From assembly GCA_003611805.1 (NCBI GenBank), contig RAYM01000015.1, positions 62,001 through 126,000 on the forward strand: a DNA stretch of 64,000 bases. The letters run 5' to 3'. The position numbers and the translations under genes were made by a program. The notes under the pieces were generated by a model, which was not told the DNA's origin, made no database searches, and was given only the letters and a program-made list of their open reading frames with translations. The stretch is from a bacterium 1xD42-87. Lineage in GTDB: Bacteria > Bacillota > Clostridia > Lachnospirales > Lachnospiraceae. Of this stretch, positions 62,360 through 64,000 are shown one piece after another (the stretch's first letter is position 1; each line of letters opens with the position of its first letter).

Positions 62360-64000
62360 ATTAATGATAATTTGATTACATATGCGCAGCAAGCATCAGA
62401 AAGGCTCAAATTTGATTTTCCATATGATATACCAACATGGATAAATAATATGAACATGATGATGGAAAACTACCACAAACATACTACATGGTCAGATTTA
62501 GTTCAAATTGACTCTCCGACAAGTGTAGATGATTTTATCAAACTTTCAGATAATTATGGGTGTAAGTGTTATTTTTCTGGTGAGCATGGATTCCCTGGCG
62601 AATGGCTATATTGTTACGATGTATGTAAAAATACTTTTGATAAGGATGTTAGGGAAAAGAAAGGTCTTAATAATCCTATTAAGTTCAGATATTCCGTAGA
62701 AGCATATTGGGTGAAAGATGCAAACGAAATTTTATATGAACAATATGAAGATAAAAAGACTGGTGAAATAAAAACAAGAGAAAAAAAAGATAATACGAAT
62801 TGTCATATGGTAATTGTCGCTAGGAATTACAATGCGATGCGAAAGTTGAATTATATATTATCATGTGCACACGATGAAGGATTTTATTATAAGCCAAGAA
62901 TTGATTTGAAGTCATTATTTACTTTGGATAAAGATGATGTATATATTACTTCTGCGTGTATTGCAGGATGGAAATATGAAGATGCGACAGAAATTTGGCT
63001 AAATATATGGAAACATTTTGGAGATAGTTTTTTCCTTGAATATCAGGCTAATAATACGGAACCACAAAAGGAACTGAATAAAAGAATATACGAAATATCT
63101 AAAACATTTGGTATACAAACTATTATTGGACTTGATACTCATTACATAAATGATGAAGACTGCGCAAAAAGAAATAATCTTTTATTAAGAAAAAAACTCA
63201 TTTATGAGGGTGAAGACGGATGGTATATGGACTTTCCAACAGGAAATATCGTATATCAAAGAATGGTTGAACAGGATTGTTTGCCAAAAGAAGAAATTAT
63301 TTATGCAATGATGAACACCCATGTTTTTGTGAATGGTTGTGAGGAACTTTCATATAATACAGACTTTAAGATTCCGATACTTGACGAATACAAACAAGAA
63401 AGTTATGAAACACGATCCCAAATTTTGAAACAGATATTAAATGAAAAATACAATAATGAAGATGAAGAACATCACACACCAGATAGGTTTGAAGGAATGG
63501 AATACGAGTATGGTGAGATAGATGGAAGTCATACGGCAGATTATTTCCTCAGTAACCATGCGTTAGTTGACTTGGCAGTAACAAAATATAATGGACAATT
63601 AACTACCACATCAAGAGGAAGTGCGAGTTCTTATTATACAAGTAAACTACTTGGTTTCACAACGATGGATAGGTTTGAAGCAGAAGTTCCAATTTATCCT
63701 GAACGATTTGTTACAAAAGAACGTATCCTTGCTTCTCATCAGATGCCAGATATTGACTTTAATGTTGCTGATCAAAAACCATTTGTAGATGCGGCAAAAG
63801 AATTATTTGGTGAACATGGTTGTTATCCACTTCTCTCAGTGGGTAAATTAGGTGAAAAGTCTGGTTTTAAACTTTATGCAGATATAAGAGGACTTGAGCC
63901 GAGTGTTGCAAATGATATTTCAAAATGTATTGACCAATATAATGAAGCACTAAAACAGGTTGATGACGAAGAAGATAAAAAGGATATTCATATCGAAGAT
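62360..64000 (+). CDS. DnaE-type DNA polymerase III alpha subunit (partial, likely ATT start)
   Basis: The frame runs to the window end (547 codons). PHP domain: MMMENYHKHTTWSDLVQI carries the H-x-H metal motif. The polymerase core begins with TTTSRGSASSYYTSKLLGFT (GRGSA motif), YPERFVTKERILASHQMPDI and DFNV, where PDIDFN contains catalytic aspartates of the C-family. GAGGTGAT ends 4 nt before ATT 62360 and no ATG, GTG or TTG fits its spacing, so AUU initiation is likely. A phage-encoded C-family polymerase shows the element drives its own fork. Confidence 0.9.
   Translation, partial: MNDNLITYAQQASERLKFDFPYDIPTWINNMNMMMENYHKHTTWSDLVQIDSPTSVDDFIKLSDNYGCKCYFSGEHGFPGEWLYCYDVCKNTFDKDVREKKGLNNPIKFRYSVEAYWVKDANEILYEQYEDKKTGEIKTREKKDNTNCHMVIVARNYNAMRKLNYILSCAHDEGFYYKPRIDLKSLFTLDKDDVYITSACIAGWKYEDATEIWLNIWKHFGDSFFLEYQANNTEPQKELNKRIYEISKTFGIQTIIGLDTHYINDEDCAKRNNLLLRKKLIYEGEDGWYMDFPTGNIVYQRMVEQDCLPKEEIIYAMMNTHVFVNGCEELSYNTDFKIPILDEYKQESYETRSQILKQILNEKYNNEDEEHHTPDRFEGMEYEYGEIDGSHTADYFLSNHALVDLAVTKYNGQLTTTSRGSASSYYTSKLLGFTTMDRFEAEVPIYPERFVTKERILASHQMPDIDFNVADQKPFVDAAKELFGEHGCYPLLSVGKLGEKSGFKLYADIRGLEPSVANDISKCIDQYNEALKQVDDEEDKKDIHIED

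Noticed and set aside
1-64000. CRISPR array
   Set aside because: No tandem 24-40-bp direct repeats with even spacers were seen; the recurring elements are short, imperfect and scattered between genes.

Overview
The window looks like one 64-kb section of a large, AT-rich bacteriophage, or phage-like extrachromosomal element, of a Firmicute host, most likely a Clostridia/Lachnospiraceae gut bacterium. Supporting features are base composition of about one-third GC by eye, strong AGGAGGTGAT-type ribosome binding sites, frequent TTG and GTG starts, sigma-A type promoters, and a replication module and many small proteins of kinds found in Clostridia phages. About 115 genes are packed on the + strand. 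The only convincing - strand gene is an XRE regulator (17904-18146). Most genes are tiny, overlap or nearly touch their neighbours, and have no recognisable function. No structural, packaging or lysis genes are present, so this is the early/accessory plus replication arm.

Layout. 1-6.5 kb: HicAB, small unknown genes, a ParB-like/DUF262 pair and YefM-YoeB. 6.5-17.5 kb: a tyrosine recombinase, two more DUF262 paralogues, a ParB-like protein, a class II Fic protein, many small genes, a frameshifted gene and a gene split by TGA, ending in a short basic gene behind a folded leader. 17.5-19.5 kb: an inverted-repeat element, an XRE/MazF-like module with divergent promoters, then a putative SOS-box promoter, a folded RNA region and tRNA-Gln and tRNA-Met genes. 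19.5-25.5 kb: a sigma-70-like factor, a fourth DUF262 protein, a Thg1-like tRNA polymerase and zinc-ribbon proteins. 25.5-28.1 kb: a complete diversity-generating retroelement (DGR) with target protein and variable repeat, Avd, template repeat and DGR-type reverse transcriptase. 28-40 kb: GNAT, cytosine-C5 methyltransferase, HNH nuclease, a kinase-phosphatase-ligase RNA repair enzyme and a PcfJ-like protein. 40-56.5 kb: folded intergenic regions, DUF488, an HNH/AP2-type homing nuclease, LemA plus a membrane partner, a radical SAM-HAD-radical SAM cluster, a ClpP-like protease, a PAPS-reductase-family enzyme, a probable Acb2/Tad1-type anti-defence protein and a metallophosphatase. 56.5-64 kb: Sak4-like ATPase, SSB, PD-(D/E)XK protein, DnaB-like helicase, DnaG-like primase, RecB-like nuclease and a DnaE-type polymerase that runs off the window.

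How the parts fit together. The last 8 kb is a near-autonomous replisome. Thg1-like protein, the RNA repair enzyme and the tRNA genes together suggest the element can repair or replace tRNAs damaged by host anticodon nucleases. HicAB, YefM-YoeB, MazF-like and Fic fit maintenance or inter-element competition. The methyltransferase and the Acb2/Tad1-like protein fit counter-defence. The DGR diversifies the C-terminus of one small protein.

The strongest unusual signals are: the DGR, whose 80-bp repeats differ at 14 template adenines and only 2 other positions; about ten genes that appear to start at AUA, AUU or AUC behind strong Shine-Dalgarno sequences; two families of dispersed mini-hairpins between genes; several folded leaders, including one with an upstream peptide and one with mutually exclusive stems; and a putative SOS-controlled structured RNA ahead of the tRNAs.
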